From Halanaerobium polyolivorans (GTDB lineage: Bacteria; Bacillota; Halanaerobiia; Halanaerobiales; Halanaerobiaceae), in assembly GCF_020711195.1 (NCBI RefSeq), contig NZ_JAJFAT010000004.1, forward strand, positions 62,001 to 126,000: a stretch of 64,000 nucleotides of DNA, given 5' to 3'. The notes under the pieces were generated by a model. That model saw nothing but the letters and a program-made list of their open reading frames with translations, was not told where the DNA came from and made no database searches. Every line of letters begins with the position of its first letter. Positions within the stretch are counted from its first letter, which is position 1. Shown one piece after another: positions 1 through 8,411 of this stretch. A program made the translations under genes and the position numbers.

Positions 1-1454
1 TTAATATCATCAAGGTCTAGAGCTTCTTTAAGCTCTAAGGCAATATAGGCTAAGGAATAAGAGTCATTACACTGTCCTGCATCAAGCACTCTAGGAATTC
101 CACCAATATCTCCTAAATCTAATTTGTTATAGCGGTATTTTGCACAACCAGCTGTTAAGATCACAGCATCTTCAGGTAGTTCTTGAGCTACATCTGTAAA
201 GTAATCTCTTGATTTAAAGCGGCCATCACAACCACCCATTACTACAAAGCGGCTGATATCTCCATTTTCAACAGCTTCAATAACTTTATCGGCAACACTC
301 ATTACAGTATTACGAGCATAACCACCTGGGATTGTTCCTTCTTCAAGCTGAACTGGGGAATCACAAGTCTTAGCTAATTCAATAATCTCAGAAAAGTCTT
401 TACTTCCACCTTCTTCGCGATCGGGAATATGAGTTACACCAGGATAACCGGCCATCCCAGTTGTGAAGATCCTATCTTGATAAGAATCTTTAACTGGAGT
501 TATACAGTTAGTAGTCATCAAAATCGGACCATTAAACTGTTCAAACTCTTTATCCTGTTTCCACCAGGAATTACCATAGTTACCTACAAAATGATCATAT
601 TTTTTGAAAGCTGGATAAGAGTTAGCTGGCAGCATTTCACTGTGGGTATAAACATCTACTCCAGTACCTTCTGTCTGTTCTAATAATTCTTCCATATCTT
701 TAAGATCATGACCACTGATTAAGATACCAGGATTATCATTTACCCCGATGTTAACCTCTGTTGGCTCAGGATGTCCATAGGTAGAAGTGTTTGCTTCATC
801 AAGTAAAGCCATAGTTTCTACAGCCATTTCACCTGTTTCCATAACCAGAGCTACCAGATCATCAACACTTAAACTATCATCTGTAGTTGCTGCAAGTACT
901 TTTTGGGTAAATCTATCTATTTCTTCTTTATGTTTTCCTAATACTCTAGCATGATCTCCATAAGCTGCAATACCTTTTAAACCATAAGTAGCAAGCTCTC
1001 TTAAGGATCTGACATCAACATTTTCTGTTTCTAAAACTCCTACACCTTCACCTTTAGTGTAATATTCATCTACTTCTTCAGCTGTCCAGACAGCATGTTC
1101 AGGTAATTCACCAGCAAATTCTTCACCATGATTTTCCCGATAAGCTTTTTCAAATTCAGCTTTTACCTCATCTCTTAATGAAAAAGCCTCAACAATTAAA
1201 TCTTCAAATCTCTTGGGATCAAAGTTAGCATTGGTAACTGTTGCAAATAAGCCTTCCATGATAAATGGTGCTGTTTTTGCTGAAAGATCAACACCTTCTT
1301 CTTTAGCCTTTTCTGCATAAACTGAAACACCTTTTAAAACAAAAATTAATAAGTCCTGTAGATTAGCTACATCTTCATCTTTGCCACAGACACCACGAAC
1401 TGTACAAGCTTCATTTTTAGCTGTCTCCTGACACTGATAACAAAACATGGACAT
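1..1454 (-). CDS. hcp: Hydroxylamine reductase / hybrid cluster protein (Hcp), 3' end outside window
   Basis: Cytoplasmic iron-sulfur protein carrying a [4Fe-4S] cluster and the 4Fe-2S-2O hybrid cluster. The family is credited with hydroxylamine or NO reduction and protection from nitrosative stress. The reading frame stays open from the ATG at 1454 to the left edge (484 codons). The family is about 540-550 aa, so roughly 60 C-terminal residues are missing. The N-terminus shows the strict-anaerobe type cysteine motif, C5-x2-C8-x8-C17-x5-C23. Later Hcp-like stretches include [18 protein letters not shown] and [10 protein letters not shown]. An AGAGGAGG Shine-Dalgarno lies just upstream of the ATG. 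It is preceded by its own promoter with a CRP/FNR-type box, which suggests activation by an HcpR-like regulator. The family call is secure; the in vivo substrate is not. Confidence 0.95.
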   Translation of the reverse strand, partial: MSMFCYQCQETAKNEACTVRGVCGKDEDVANLQDLLIFVLKGVSVYAEKAKEEGVDLSAKTAPFIMEGLFATVTNANFDPKRFEDLIVEAFSLRDEVKAEFEKAYRENHGEEFAGELPEHAVWTAEEVDEYYTKGEGVGVLETENVDVRSLRELATYGLKGIAAYGDHARVLGKHKEEIDRFTQKVLAATTDDSLSVDDLVALVMETGEMAVETMALLDEANTSTYGHPEPTEVNIGVNDNPGILISGHDLKDMEELLEQTEGTGVDVYTHSEMLPANSYPAFKKYDHFVGNYGNSWWKQDKEFEQFNGPILMTTNCITPVKDSYQDRIFTTGMAGYPGVTHIPDREEGGSKDFSEIIELAKTCDSPVQLEEGTIPGGYARNTVMSVADKVIEAVENGDISRFVVMGGCDGRFKSRDYFTDVAQELPEDAVILTAGCAKYRYNKLDLGDIGGIPRVLDAGQCNDSYSLAYIALELKEALDLDDI

Positions 1455-1556
1455 AATTATTCCTCCTCTTTTGATAAATACAGCTGTTAAAGTTATATCT
1501 TTTTTATTTAACAGCATTATAGTTAAAAATAAATATAAGTATTTAACTCAAGTATA

Positions 1557-1598
1557 ATTATATCCTTTTAAATTTCTACTTCTATGATATATATCACA
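1557..1598 (-). promoter_or_regulatory. hcp promoter with CRP/FNR-type box
   Basis: On the minus strand a -10 hexamer TATAAT lies at 1557-1562. Upstream is the 12-bp perfect palindrome TGATATATATCA (1585-1596), inside TGTGA-N6-TCATA (1583-1598), close to the CRP/FNR/HcpR form TGTGA-N6-TCACA. The box centre is 33.5 bp from the -10, which puts it near -41, the class II activator position. No good -35 is needed or seen. The same 20 bases (1578-1597) recur upstream of the cupin gene near 58.7 kb. Confidence 0.6.
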
Positions 1599-1652
1599 AA
1601 ACACCTATATCCAGAAAATAAATACTTAAAGATTTTCAGACATAGGTGTTTT
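1598..1652 (-). terminator. Possible terminator of the ferritin-like gene
   Basis: The 11-bp inverted repeat AAAACACCTAT / ATAGGTGTTTT (1598-1608 with 1642-1652) lies 48 bases past the stop of the ferritin-like gene. Its loop is 33 nt. The only T-run is the TTTT inside the stem, so it is a weak intrinsic terminator at best. Its distal arm abuts the CRP-type box of hcp. Confidence 0.35.
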
Positions 1653-1699
1653 AGTTGCCTTGCTTTATTTTATTATAACATAGTTAAATTAATTTATCA

Positions 1700-2188
1700 T
1701 TAATATTCATCCAGATGATACCATTCTGCATCTTCCAACCAGGTATTAGGACGATTTACCATTTCAGTTATATTGCTCATTATTTTTTCATGTTTCTTTT
1801 CTTCTTCTGCCAGACGTTGAAAAGCTTCTTTTATAGCAGGGTCCTCAGCTTTTTCTGCCTGCTCACTATAAAACTCAATACTTTTTTCTTCAATCGCAAT
1901 TGCCTTTTTATATACATCTACCTGTTCAGTATCAAATATTTCATTTTCGGGTAAATCTTTAGAAATTGCTTCAAATGCCTCTTTAGCCTTTGGTAAAATA
2001 TCTGATTCTACTGCATCAAGTTCTTTGTTATCACGCATTTGTCTAATAATATTTTCATGTTTGCGTTCTTCATCAGCTAGATTGAGAAAAACACTTTTTA
2101 AGGAAGTATGACTGCACTTTTCCGCAAATTCCTCGTAAAAAGCCCTATTTTCCTGTTCAAAATTAATCGCAAATTCATAAATATCCAT
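1700..2188 (-). CDS. Ferritin-like (rubrerythrin-type, COG1633) diiron protein
   Basis: 162-aa four-helix-bundle protein with two ExxH-containing halves: E41-x2-H44 in the first and E130-x2-H133 in the second, with further ligand glutamates at E11/E13 and E100/E101. This is the erythrin/rubrerythrin diiron arrangement without a C-terminal rubredoxin domain. In anaerobes such proteins handle peroxide or iron; the substrate here is inferred only from the family. The start is an ATG with AAGGAGG 7 nt upstream. It lies between korB and hcp on the same strand, next to another redox-stress gene. It could equally be listed simply as a ferritin family protein. Confidence 0.8.
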   Translation of the reverse strand: MDIYEFAINFEQENRAFYEEFAEKCSHTSLKSVFLNLADEERKHENIIRQMRDNKELDAVESDILPKAKEAFEAISKDLPENEIFDTEQVDVYKKAIAIEEKSIEFYSEQAEKAEDPAIKEAFQRLAEEEKKHEKIMSNITEMVNRPNTWLEDAEWYHLDEY

Positions 2189-2247
2189 TTTTTGGCCTCC
2201 TTTGATTTTGAGCAGCTAAGTTAAAACTTAAGATTTTAAACCTAATT

Positions 2248-3099
2248 TTATTTAAATTCCTCAATTAAGAATTCTAATTCCTCAACCTTAGGCCTTCTAT
2301 CAACCAGAGCTTTATCTTTAAGATAAGGAATTCTATCTCTAAAGCTTGGTTTTCCTGCCTGATAAATTATTCCGATCGGAATTTTTTCTCCAAATTCATC
2401 TGCAACTTTAACAGCAGCTTCATAATCACTGGGATCATGGTCTTCTAATTTATAGACATGTTTATTATACCACTGATAGGTATTTATCTTATTAAAAGAT
2501 ACACAGGGTTGGAAAATATCTATTAAAGCATAACCCTTATGAGCCTTAGCTGCCTTGATCATTTTTTTAAGATGATCTCGATCACCAACAGTACTCCGGG
2601 CCACAAAACTAGCCTTCATCCCAACGGCAAAACGAACTGGATTAAAAGGTTCTGCATTAACACCATGGGTCTGAACCCCTGTTTTGATTTCTGGACCACT
2701 GGTTGGAGAAGCCTGTCCTTTGGTAAGTCCATAAATTTGATTATCATGAACGAGGTGAACGATATCAAGATTACGCCTAATATTATGGAGGATGTGATTA
2801 CCACCTTCACCATAACTACAGCCATCACCAGATTCAACTATTACTGTCATTTCTGGATTAGCAACCTTCATGGCAACTGCAGGTGGTAAAGAACGTCCGT
2901 GTAATCCATTAAAACCATTCACCTTTATATAGTGAGGCATTTTTGCAGCCTGGCCGATACCAGTATACATAGTAACTTCTTCTGGTTTTAAGTCCATTTC
3001 ACTTAAAGCTTCTGCTAAAGCGGTTCTGAGAGGAAAGTTACCACAGCCCGGACACCAGGCAGTTTCTCTATCTGCTTCATAAGTTTTTAATTCAGTCAT
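2248..3099 (-). CDS. korB: 2-oxoacid:ferredoxin oxidoreductase, beta subunit
   Basis: 283-aa thiamine-diphosphate-binding subunit that oxidatively decarboxylates a 2-oxoacid (2-oxoglutarate most likely, by subunit architecture) to the acyl-CoA and passes electrons to ferredoxin. Visible features are C16-P-G-C19 and C94 plus a later PCVSFN cysteine (cluster ligands), and the TPP/Mg motif GDG at 91-93 followed by HDNQIYGLT at 119-127. The ATG overlaps the stop of the alpha gene by one base (TAATG), so the two are translationally coupled. The substrate (2-oxoglutarate, pyruvate or branched-chain oxoacid) cannot be settled from sequence alone. Confidence 0.9.
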   Translation of the reverse strand: MTELKTYEADRETAWCPGCGNFPLRTALAEALSEMDLKPEEVTMYTGIGQAAKMPHYIKVNGFNGLHGRSLPPAVAMKVANPEMTVIVESGDGCSYGEGGNHILHNIRRNLDIVHLVHDNQIYGLTKGQASPTSGPEIKTGVQTHGVNAEPFNPVRFAVGMKASFVARSTVGDRDHLKKMIKAAKAHKGYALIDIFQPCVSFNKINTYQWYNKHVYKLEDHDPSDYEAAVKVADEFGEKIPIGIIYQAGKPSFRDRIPYLKDKALVDRRPKVEELEFLIEEFK

Positions 3100-4775
3100 T
3101 ATTTGCTCACCTCTTCTTTAAATCTTCTTGCTAATTCTAGGCCGGAAAAAGGTCTACCATCATATTTTAAAATATTATAATCAGCTTTGATTCCGGTTTC
3201 TGATCTAATTAATTTGGCAAATTGAGCTGTACTGTTATTTTCAACAAAAACCAACTCAGCTCCAGCTTCAACTTTTTCTTTGAGCATTTTTTCAGGTAGT
3301 GGCCAGACATCATTAAATATCAGCTGCCCTATTTTGAATTCATCAGCAAGTATTTTTCTTGCCTCATTACTTGGGCCAGCTGTAGATCCCCAGTTAACAA
3401 TAATATAATCTGGGTCTTCAGGTCCAGAATATTCTGCCTCAAGTAAATCTTCTTCTTTTAATTTTTCCATTTTTCTGGCTCTTTTTTCTACCATTTTATT
3501 TCTTGTTTCTCCATCTTCAACTATATGGGCAAATTCATCATGCTCATCACTGTCAAGTAAAACTACCTGATCTTTTAACTGACCTGGATAGGCTCTAGGA
3601 GATATTCCATCTTCAGTATATTTATAGCGCTTATATTCTCCTTCAACTTCAACTGCATCCATCAGATGTCTATTAATTTCTAAACCACTTATATCTATCT
3701 CACTGATAGTTTTAGAGGAGTCACCAAGAAATTGATCAGATAAGATAATTACCGGGATCTGATATTTATCAGCCAGATTAAAAGCTCTAAAAGTCTGATA
3801 AACTGCATCTTCCTGATCTTTAGGAGCAATAACCATTAAAGGAAACTCATCTTGAGCAATATTAACTGCAAAAAGGAGATCACCCTGACCTGTTCTTGTC
3901 GGCAGACCTGTAGCAGGGCCTGGTCTTTGTACATCTGCAATTACAATTGGTGTCTCTGTGATTCCAGCCAGTCCTACTCCTTCAGCCATTAAAGCTAAAC
4001 CTCCACCTGAGGTACCTGTCATTGAACGCATACCACTATATGTGCCACCAATGGCCATATTAATCGCAGCAATCTCATCTTCTGCCTGTTCTACGACTAT
4101 ACCCAGCTCTTCCTGTTTTCCAGCCAGATAGGTTAAGATACCTGTAGAAGGTGACATCGGATAAGCAGCATAAAAACTTAAGCCAGCTAATGCTGCCCCA
4201 AGACCAACTGCACTATTACCATCAATAATCATTCTTCCCTCTTTGGCACCCAAGTCTTCAAGTTCAAAAACCTCTTTTACAGCTTCATATCCCTTATCTA
4301 ATAAGGTGAGATTATCTTCAATTACAGATTCTTTTTTAGCAAAATGCTCTTTGAGAGCTTTTTTTGCTTCTTGAGTAGGTAGTCCCATTATTTTAAAAGC
4401 AGCTCCTACAAAAACTGTGTTCACTGCTCTGGGATTAACCTCTTTAGCGATTGATTTAGCATCAATAGTTATCACCTGATCTGAATCAGATTCAAGTGAA
4501 GTAATAATAACTCCTCGCTCACTCATTTCATTTTGATGAATCTCAACACTTTCTTCATTTAAAGCAAGCAGTAAATCTATTTCTTCTGTTGGACCTTCAA
4601 CCTTTTCATCACTTATTCTAACCTGCATAAAGTTATGGCCACCTCTGATTCTGGACATATAATCTTTGGTGCTGAATAAGTAATATCCGTGTCTGGAAAA
4701 AGTTTTTGTTAAAAGTGATTCCACGGTTTTTAAACCCTGTCCTGCTTCTCCAGCAATTACAATATTAAAATCCAA
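3099..4775 (-). CDS. korA: 2-oxoacid:ferredoxin oxidoreductase, fused gamma-alpha subunit
   Basis: 558-aa subunit with a gamma domain at the N-terminus (about residues 1-175, starting IVIAGEAGQGLKT) joined to the alpha pyrimidine-binding domain (from about 184, with YPMSPST at 205-211). The gamma-alpha fusion is the KorA/VorA-like two-subunit architecture that works with KorB. The complex is cytoplasmic and supplies reduced ferredoxin or, in reverse, fixes CO2 onto an acyl-CoA. It starts at an ATG with a purine-rich Shine-Dalgarno (GGAGGTAAT). It is the first gene of the pair; 148 bases separate it from wecB upstream, and I see no clear promoter there. Confidence 0.92.
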   Translation of the reverse strand: MDFNIVIAGEAGQGLKTVESLLTKTFSRHGYYLFSTKDYMSRIRGGHNFMQVRISDEKVEGPTEEIDLLLALNEESVEIHQNEMSERGVIITSLESDSDQVITIDAKSIAKEVNPRAVNTVFVGAAFKIMGLPTQEAKKALKEHFAKKESVIEDNLTLLDKGYEAVKEVFELEDLGAKEGRMIIDGNSAVGLGAALAGLSFYAAYPMSPSTGILTYLAGKQEELGIVVEQAEDEIAAINMAIGGTYSGMRSMTGTSGGGLALMAEGVGLAGITETPIVIADVQRPGPATGLPTRTGQGDLLFAVNIAQDEFPLMVIAPKDQEDAVYQTFRAFNLADKYQIPVIILSDQFLGDSSKTISEIDISGLEINRHLMDAVEVEGEYKRYKYTEDGISPRAYPGQLKDQVVLLDSDEHDEFAHIVEDGETRNKMVEKRARKMEKLKEEDLLEAEYSGPEDPDYIIVNWGSTAGPSNEARKILADEFKIGQLIFNDVWPLPEKMLKEKVEAGAELVFVENNSTAQFAKLIRSETGIKADYNILKYDGRPFSGLELARRFKEEVSK

Positions 4776-4923
4776 TCTTATTACCTCCTCTTCTCAACTT
4801 CTAATTAATGATTTTCTTGATAATTATTCTTGCTAATATAATTTATTCAATAAGCCTTGGCTAAATCCTTCCTATTAAATCCATTTTTTTGATTTTATGA
4901 AAATTTAAGCGGAAAAATATTAA

Positions 4924-6072
4924 TTAAGCCTGAAAATCTGCAGGTCTATTTTGGCTGAAGCCAAAATAGTGATCTAAGGCATTAACTATCCTTTGGGCAG
5001 CTTTTCCATCACCATAAGGATTAAGAGCAGCAGCTCTTTTTTGATATTCAGCCTCATCTTTTAATAATTTAAGGCTTTGCTGATAAATTGCTTGATAATC
5101 TGTGCCTACCTTAAGCACCGTTCCGGCCTCAAGTGCTTCTGGTCTTTCGGTAGTATCTCTTAAAACTAAAACAGGCTTGGCCAAAGAAGGTGCTTCTTCC
5201 TGAATACCACCAGAATCTGTTAAAACTATTTTAGAACGAGCCATTAAGTTTACAAAAGGTAAATAATCAAGTGGCTCAATCAAATGGATGCGCGAATTAT
5301 CTGCCAGCATTTTTTTACTCAGCTCTCTAATCAAAGGATTTAAATGAACAGGAAATACTACCTCTAAATTAGGCAGCTCTGCTGTAAGATCTCTCACAGC
5401 CCTAAAAATGTTTTCCATTGGTTCACCTAGATTTTCTCGACGGTGGGCGGTAAGTAAAAGCACATCTTTTTTGGTAAAATCAATCTCTTTTAAAACAGGA
5501 TTCTGAAAGTTATAGTTATCATCTACCACAGATAAAAGGGCATCAATAACTGTATTTCCGCTTATGTAAATTTTTTCTTGCTCGATATTTTCCTTAATTA
5601 AATTTTGAGCTGCCCTTTTGGTTGGGGCAAAATGAAGGTCTGCTAGTACTCCTGTCAACTGACGATTAATTTCTTCGGGAAAAGGCGAATATTTGACATG
5701 GGTTCTAAGTCCAGCCTCAATATGAGCTATGTTGATCTGCTGATAAAAAGAGGCTAAAGCACTGACAAAGGTTGTTGAAGTATCACCATGGACTAATAAT
5801 AGCTCCGGTTTTTCTTTTTCTAATACAGCAGCCAGATTATTAAGTATTCTTGCTGTAACTTCACTTAAAGTCTGTTTTGGCTGCATAATATCTAAATCAT
5901 AATCAGCCTCTAAAGCAAAAAGATTTAACACCTGATCCAGCATTTCTCTGTGTTGAGCTGTTACAGTTATTACTAAGTGATAGTTTTTTTTATTTTCTAG
6001 TTTTTTTAATAAAGGGGCCATCTTTATAGCCTCAGGCCTGGTGCCAAAGACAGCCATAATTTTCTTTTTCAT
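4924..6072 (-). CDS. wecB: UDP-N-acetylglucosamine 2-epimerase (non-hydrolysing)
   Basis: 382-aa cytoplasmic enzyme that interconverts UDP-GlcNAc and UDP-ManNAc for cell-surface polysaccharide. Characteristic motifs are present in order: GTRPEA (10-15), HGDTSTT (95-101, D97), HIEAGLRT (E119), FPEEINR (E133/E134), TAHRREN, and near the C-terminus DSGGIQEEAPSLAKPVL followed by RDTTERPE. Length fits the family. It starts at an ATG and stands alone among unrelated genes, with no surface-polysaccharide cluster in the window. Sure of the family and of the non-hydrolysing type. Confidence 0.95.
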   Translation of the reverse strand: MKKKIMAVFGTRPEAIKMAPLLKKLENKKNYHLVITVTAQHREMLDQVLNLFALEADYDLDIMQPKQTLSEVTARILNNLAAVLEKEKPELLLVHGDTSTTFVSALASFYQQINIAHIEAGLRTHVKYSPFPEEINRQLTGVLADLHFAPTKRAAQNLIKENIEQEKIYISGNTVIDALLSVVDDNYNFQNPVLKEIDFTKKDVLLLTAHRRENLGEPMENIFRAVRDLTAELPNLEVVFPVHLNPLIRELSKKMLADNSRIHLIEPLDYLPFVNLMARSKIVLTDSGGIQEEAPSLAKPVLVLRDTTERPEALEAGTVLKVGTDYQAIYQQSLKLLKDEAEYQKRAAALNPYGDGKAAQRIVNALDHYFGFSQNRPADFQA

Positions 6073-6099
6073 TCTAAAATCATCCTAATTTATAGTATT

Positions 6100-6873
6100 T
6101 TATTTCTTCCTCTTTCTGCTGCTGCCCGGCTCTTCAATCAAATATTCCCAGTATTTTTTAGGCATAAACTGACTCTGAAGCTTTGGATTATAGCGGTTTT
6201 CAATACTTAAAGCTGCAAAAAAAGACTGCCATAAATCCTGAACCTCAGCTTCATCTGCTGCAAATTGGGGTTCAAATTCAGCCTCAAGCTCAATTAACAG
6301 CCATTCTTTAGCTGCAGCTGAATAAATTACAGCCTTTTCTCTTTTTTTATCATGGATAAGCCAATCTTGAATAGAAAATCTTGCCTTAAAATGGGGAAGC
6401 AGTAAAATTAAAATATCGTGATCTGGTTCTATTGCCCCATAATATTTATTTCCCTGAGTTTTTTGAAAACGAAGCAGCCCTTTAAATCTATGACTTTCTC
6501 TCCTAACTTTTTTGGCAGCTTCTTGAACCTTGATAACAGCAGTAGTACTTAAAAATTCGTCTATTTTTTCACCTTCTTTAAAACCCAAAAATAGATAACG
6601 AAAAATATGGTCTTCAATTGCTTCTAATTCAGATAAATAAGCAGCAAAGACATTTTTTAAAGAGTTTGCAGAAATATTTTCCCTGATTTTTTTAGTAATT
6701 AAATCAGCTTTTGCTTCAGAACTTTCAATGATTGTCTTCTTATAAAAAAGATCTTCTCTAAAATCAGCTGCTTTAATAATTTTAACAGGAATTATTTTTC
6801 TTTTAAAAGCAGTATATAGAGCTGTTAATAAGCCCTGATAACTGCCATCATAAACAAAAACTTCTTTTTTCAT
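6100..6873 (-). CDS. DUF4130-type (TIGR03915-like) putative DNA-metabolism protein, without UDG domain
   Basis: 257-aa protein whose opening (FVYDGSYQGLLTALYTAF), central REESH-like region (KVRRESHRFKGLLRF) and IEPDHDILILLLPHF are what I recall for the DUF4130/TIGR03915 family. That family is almost always linked to a particular radical SAM protein and is often fused to a uracil-DNA-glycosylase-like domain. Here the chain ends at KKYWEYLIEEPGSSRKRKK, so no glycosylase domain is present. The partner radical SAM gene lies immediately upstream, 110 bases away on the same strand. The biochemical role is unknown; a DNA or nucleotide modification/repair role is only the family's context-based guess. 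Confidence 0.7.
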   Translation of the reverse strand: MKKEVFVYDGSYQGLLTALYTAFKRKIIPVKIIKAADFREDLFYKKTIIESSEAKADLITKKIRENISANSLKNVFAAYLSELEAIEDHIFRYLFLGFKEGEKIDEFLSTTAVIKVQEAAKKVRRESHRFKGLLRFQKTQGNKYYGAIEPDHDILILLLPHFKARFSIQDWLIHDKKREKAVIYSAAAKEWLLIELEAEFEPQFAADEAEVQDLWQSFFAALSIENRYNPKLQSQFMPKKYWEYLIEEPGSSRKRKK

Positions 6874-6983
6874 AAGTATTACTCCATTATTTTAACTTTA
6901 ATTTTTAATTTGAGCTTCTAAATAACATTATATAATATTTTTCAATAAAAGTGGGTAAATAATTTAACAAAAGTATTTTAAAA

Positions 6984-8231
6984 CTATTTATTTTGCTTTT
7001 GAGAAAATAATGAAAGCTGTTTAGCTTCTTTTTCAACTAAACGCTGATAAATAATTTCTGAATCAAAAGGAACAGCTGCCGCATATTTGCCAGCACAGGT
7101 AATAAAATAATTGGCTCTTTTTAATACTATTCTCATTTTTTTCAGATTATAATGATTTAATTTCTTCTCTTTTCTGGCTTTAACTATTTTTGCTGCTGAA
7201 CGGGGGCCAATTCCAGGTACTCTTAACAGCATTTGATAATCTGCAGTATTTACCTCTACCGGAAATTTGTCTAAATTATTAAGAGCCCAATCAGCTTTAG
7301 GATCAACTTTTAAATCAAGATTTTCTCTCTCTTGACTAAGCAGTTCATCAGCTTGAAAACCATAAAATCTAAGCAGCCAGTCTGCCTGATAAAGTCTGTG
7401 CTCTCTTTTAAGAGGTGGACTGCTGTTTAAAGCAGGCAGTAAAGAAGAATCTGAAACCGGTAGATAAGCAGAATAATAGACTCTTTTTAAGTTGAAGTTA
7501 TTATATAAACCTGCGGCTAAATTAATTATACTCCGATCTGATTCAGGGCTTGCTCCAACAATAAGCTGGGTTGAGTGGCCTGCTGGCACAAATTTTTCTT
7601 TTTGCTTTTTGTATTTTTTTCTCTCAATAAGATTATTTTCTATTTCTGTGCCAATACTCTGCATCGGCTTTAAAATTGCAGCTTTTTCTTTTTGAGGTGC
7701 TAATTTTTTTAAACTTTTTTCACTTGGTAATTCAATATTTACACTCATCCTATCTGCCAACAAACCTGCCTGATAAATTAGTTTGAAATCGGCTCCGGGG
7801 ATAGCTTTTAAATGAAGATAACCCTGATAATTATATTTATTCCTTAAAAGACTGGCAGTTTCTAATAACTGTTCCATTGTCCAATCAGGACTTTTTGTCA
7901 CAGCTGAACTTAAAAAAAGCCCCTCAATATAGTTCCGCTTATAAAAATCAACTGTTAATTCAGCTACTTCCCTGGGAGTAAAGCTAGCCCTTTTTCTATC
8001 AACACTGGCTCTATTAGCACAGTACTGGCAGTCATATATACAGTAATTACTAAATAATATTTTGAGCAGAGAAATACAGCGCCCATCATCAGACCAGCTG
8101 TGACAGATACCTGAAGCTTTAGTATTGCCGAGACTATTTTTACCTCCCCGGTTACTACTTCCACTTGAAGAACAGGAAACATCATATTTAGCTGCATCAC
8201 TTAAAATATCTAGTTTTTCTTTGATTTCCAT
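6984..8231 (-). CDS. Radical SAM protein with C-terminal HhH motif, putative DNA modification/repair (TIGR03916-like)
   Basis: 415 aa. The radical SAM cluster motif is C64-x3-C68-x2-C71 in CIYDCQYCANR. It is preceded by a serine/glycine-rich stretch with C20, and by C43 and C52. Near residues 333-353 it has a helix-hairpin-helix (LLRVPGIGPRSAAKIVKARK), which suggests nucleic-acid contact. This combination matches the radical SAM family that co-occurs with the DUF4130 protein encoded just downstream. The start is an ATG. The substrate is unknown. The pair could act on DNA, but neither a glycosylase nor a nuclease is visible nearby. Confidence 0.8.
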   Translation of the reverse strand: MEIKEKLDILSDAAKYDVSCSSSGSSNRGGKNSLGNTKASGICHSWSDDGRCISLLKILFSNYCIYDCQYCANRASVDRKRASFTPREVAELTVDFYKRNYIEGLFLSSAVTKSPDWTMEQLLETASLLRNKYNYQGYLHLKAIPGADFKLIYQAGLLADRMSVNIELPSEKSLKKLAPQKEKAAILKPMQSIGTEIENNLIERKKYKKQKEKFVPAGHSTQLIVGASPESDRSIINLAAGLYNNFNLKRVYYSAYLPVSDSSLLPALNSSPPLKREHRLYQADWLLRFYGFQADELLSQERENLDLKVDPKADWALNNLDKFPVEVNTADYQMLLRVPGIGPRSAAKIVKARKEKKLNHYNLKKMRIVLKRANYFITCAGKYAAAVPFDSEIIYQRLVEKEAKQLSLFSQKQNK

Positions 8232-8375
8232 TCTTCTTCCTTCTTTCTCATAATAATTATTGGGCTAAAAATCAATTATCTTTGAAAAATTAAATGTCAA
8301 TAAACTACTTCATGTATATAATATTTTATCACAAATTAAGCAGATACACAAACATGTGTTTTATATAACAGTCTT

Positions 8376-8404
8376 TAAAAAGAGAAAGCCCCTTGCAAGG
8401 GGCT
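8376..8404 (-). terminator. Rho-independent terminator of the gcvP operon
   Basis: The palindrome AGCCCCTTGCAAGGGGCT (8387-8404) lies just past the stop of the COG3199 gene. On the minus strand it is followed by TTTCTCTTTTT. The stem is AGCCCC/GGGGCT with loop TTGCAA. Confidence 0.8.
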
Positions 8405-8411
8405 AAGCAGC

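Noticed and set aside
429-683. Plus-strand open frame inside hcp
   Set aside because: Antisense shadow of a well-supported Hcp frame, with no ribosome site and no recognisable protein.
2539-2889. Plus-strand open frame inside korB
   Set aside because: Antisense shadow of the conserved KorB frame.
4800-4840. TTGATAATTATTCTT as a second Fur box ahead of korA
   Set aside because: Only one half-site matches; the other half diverges and no promoter is aligned with it.
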